DNA from: Chloroflexota bacterium
Lineage (GTDB): Bacteria > Chloroflexota > UBA6077 > JACCZL01
Length of the DNA: 64,000 nt
Assembly (NCBI GenBank): GCA_020845495.1
Contig: JADLFM010000141.1
Location: 1 to 64,000, forward strand
Reading direction: 5' to 3'
This document shows, piece by piece, positions 62,561 through 64,000 of the stretch (positions are counted from its first letter, which is position 1; each line of letters opens with the position of its first letter). Both the position numbers and the translations under genes were made by a program. The notes beneath the pieces were generated by a model. The model saw only the letters and a program-made list of their open reading frames with translations, was not told where the DNA came from and did not search any database.

Positions 62561-62597
62561 CTCTCCCGCGTGCGGGAGCAGGGCCGGGGGTGGGGGG
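62561..62597. repeat. GC-rich palindromic repeat, partial copy
   Basis: Core CTCTCCCGCGTGCGGGAG and a right flank GGGCCGGGGGTGGGGG match the element at 50806 and 50973. The region 62328-62654 holds no gene besides these two repeats. Confidence 0.75.
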
Positions 62598-62654
62598 CTG
62601 CCCGGTTGACCGCTGCGGCCCGAGATGCGACGATCCACGGCGAGGAGGACGGCG

Positions 62655-63428
62655 ATGGGCAGGGTCGAGGGGAAGGTCACGGTCATCACTGGCGGCGCGA
62701 GCGGCATTGGGCGGGCGACGGCCGAGTTGTTCGCCCGCGAGGGTGCCGAGGTCGTCATCGCGGACGTGAACGCCGAGGAGGCCGCTCAGACGGTCGCGCA
62801 GATCGAGCGCGAGGGCGGGCGAGCCCGGTTCCACGTCACCAACGTGGCCGTGGCGGGCGACGTGGAAGACCTGATCGAGTCGACGGTGCGGCAGTCAGGG
62901 CGGATCGACGTGCTGTTCAACAACGCCGGCATCCTGATCTCCAAGAGCGTCACCGAGACGACGCCCGAGGAGTGGAACCGGGTCATCGGTATCAATCTGA
63001 CCGGCATCTATCATTGCTGTCACTTCGCTATCCCTCACATGGTGCGGCAGGGACACGGCGTCATCGTCTCGACAGCCTCGCCGCACTCGTTCGCGACCGG
63101 CCGAACGATCGCGGCGTACGCGGCGGCGAAGGGCGGCGTGGTGTCGCTGACCCGTCAGATGGCGCTCGACTACGGGCGCCAGGGGCTCCGGATCAACTGT
63201 GTGGTGCCCGGCGCCATCGACACCCCGATGCTGCGTCAGGATGTCCAGGCCGGCGCCAACCCCGAGGAGAACGTGGCCAACTGGGACCGCGCCCAGCCGA
63301 TCGGGCGGGTGGGCTACCCGGAGGACATCGCCAAGGTGGTGCTCTGGCTGGCCACCGAGGACGCCGGATTCGTGCTCGGCGCCCCGATTGTGGCGGACGG
63401 TGGCCTGCTCGCCCAACTGCTCCCCTAA
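62655..63428 (+). CDS. Short-chain dehydrogenase/reductase
   Basis: 257 residues. TGGASGIG at the cofactor site, ADVN after strand 2, NNAG, catalytic Ser in STASPHSF and Tyr-Lys in YAAAK. ATG 62655 follows GGAGG by seven bases; the frame extends to 62625 without support. 79 bases before the CehA-like gene on the same strand. Probably part of a sugar or alcohol oxidation set with the dehydrogenase and amidohydrolase on the other strand. Confidence 0.92.
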   Translation: MGRVEGKVTVITGGASGIGRATAELFAREGAEVVIADVNAEEAAQTVAQIEREGGRARFHVTNVAVAGDVEDLIESTVRQSGRIDVLFNNAGILISKSVTETTPEEWNRVIGINLTGIYHCCHFAIPHMVRQGHGVIVSTASPHSFATGRTIAAYAAAKGGVVSLTRQMALDYGRQGLRINCVVPGAIDTPMLRQDVQAGANPEENVANWDRAQPIGRVGYPEDIAKVVLWLATEDAGFVLGAPIVADGGLLAQLLP

Positions 63429-63507
63429 TGAGTATCCTGGTTGACGGCCGCGAGGTGCGACGATTCGTCGGAGAGGGTATCCGGCCAGCGAACAGGCAGG
63501 AGAGGCG

Positions 63508-64000
63508 ATGCCGACGCTAGAGGGGCGAATCTGGGATCGGGCGAGCGGCCGGCCGCTCGAAGCGCGCGTCCAGGTGCTCGATGCCACCGGCCATCGCCGT
63601 GCGCCCGAGGATGCGGTTCACAAGGTCGGGCCAGGCGAGCCATTCTTCTACGCCGACCGTGCGTTCGCCGTCGAGCTGCCGAGCGGACCGGCCGACGTCA
63701 TCGTCGAGCGGGGCACCGAGTATCGCCCACTCCTGCTCCACGTCACCGTGCCACGCAGCGGGTTGCTCCAGGTCGATCTGCCGCTGGAGCGCTGGATCCA
63801 GCTACCCGAAGAGGGCTGGTACGCCGGTAATACCCACGTTCACTACGACGAGAAGGAGACGCGCGCCCTCGACCGCCTGCGCCTCGATCCGCGCGTCGAA
63901 GATCTGCCGGTCCTGGTCGTGAGCGTGCTCCGCCGTTGGGATCTCGCCTACGCCTCCAACGTCTTCCCCATCGGGCGCCATCCGATCTCGACGCCCGAGC
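63508..64000 (+). CDS. CehA/McbA-like metallohydrolase, 5' part
   Basis: The first 164 residues are present and the frame runs open off the window. An N-terminal beta domain (LEGRIWDRASGRPLEARVQV, carboxypeptidase-regulatory-like) leads to EEGWYAGNTHVHYDEKETR, where His110-x-His112 matches the start of the PHP-like CehA/McbA family, known for carbaryl and microcin-related members. ATG 63508 has AGGAGAGG upstream. Follows the SDR on the same strand. The substrate cannot be judged from this part. Confidence 0.75.
   Translation, partial: MPTLEGRIWDRASGRPLEARVQVLDATGHRRAPEDAVHKVGPGEPFFYADRAFAVELPSGPADVIVERGTEYRPLLLHVTVPRSGLLQVDLPLERWIQLPEEGWYAGNTHVHYDEKETRALDRLRLDPRVEDLPVLVVSVLRRWDLAYASNVFPIGRHPISTPE

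Overview
The window is a high-GC bacterial chromosome segment. The sequence suggests a member of the Chloroflexota. The main reason is a family of three exported proteins sharing a domain with an ETGF-like motif followed by YFRxRGGVRxxGxPIS, a style I associate with Chloroflexota. Other reasons are Tat-type lipoprotein substrate-binding proteins with long Ala/Pro linkers, frequent GTG starts, and an F420-dependent dehydrogenase homologue. Lineage is an inference. I found no rRNA, tRNA, CRISPR array, integrase or transposase.

Layout. 1-3 kb: a 17-bp tandem repeat, then a large exported multidomain protein with a clear terminator. 3-9.3 kb: an amidase, a chemoreceptor and a Gfo/Idh/MocA oxidoreductase on the minus strand, then an SDR on the plus strand. 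9.4-14.6 kb: a complete branched-chain amino-acid-type ABC importer operon (livKHMGF order) behind a good sigma70-like promoter. 14.8-18.3 kb: a CUT1-type sugar ABC importer (two permeases, then the binding protein) with its own promoter and no ATPase. 18.5-27.3 kb: an MFS transporter, an eight-repeat exported polysaccharide deacetylase, an RcnA/NicO-like metal exporter with an EF-hand-like motif and a His-rich loop, and small secreted or membrane proteins. 27.4-36.6 kb: mostly minus strand, with a GT87-like glycosyltransferase, the TldD/TldE protease pair, a DUF4015-type glycosidase-like protein and a Nudix hydrolase. 36.8-40.1 kb: two tandem paralogues of the exported protein at the window start. 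40.7-44.7 kb: small proteins, a receiver-only regulator, a CBS-CBS-BON protein, a threonine-synthase-like protein without its PLP lysine, and an OsmC-family protein.

44.9-54.9 kb is a catabolic-looking region. It holds an FAH-family hydrolase, an LLM-class oxidoreductase, a bicupin behind a promoter with an overlapping inverted repeat, a very close homologue of F420-dependent glucose-6-phosphate dehydrogenase almost fused to a ThDP enzyme, an asparaginase-family protein with a changed active-site motif, two NitT/TauT-type permeases and an SDR. 54.9-57.7 kb is a single-chain MmeI-type (type IIL) restriction-modification enzyme whose C-terminal end is displaced by a frameshift. 58-64 kb has a GT39-like transferase, a YbaK-family deacylase, an amidohydrolase, a zinc alcohol dehydrogenase, an SDR and the start of a CehA/McbA-like metallohydrolase that runs off the window.

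Taken together the region reads as heterotrophic scavenging: importers for amino acids and sugars, plus many dehydrogenases, hydrolases and lactonase-like enzymes. A GC-rich palindromic repeat (core CTCTCCCGC/GCGGGAGAG) recurs in at least five intergenic places between 46.8 and 62.6 kb. The most unusual items are the PLP-less threonine-synthase homologue, the interrupted MmeI-like enzyme, the FGD-ThDP gene pair, the asparaginase variant and the three-member exported family.
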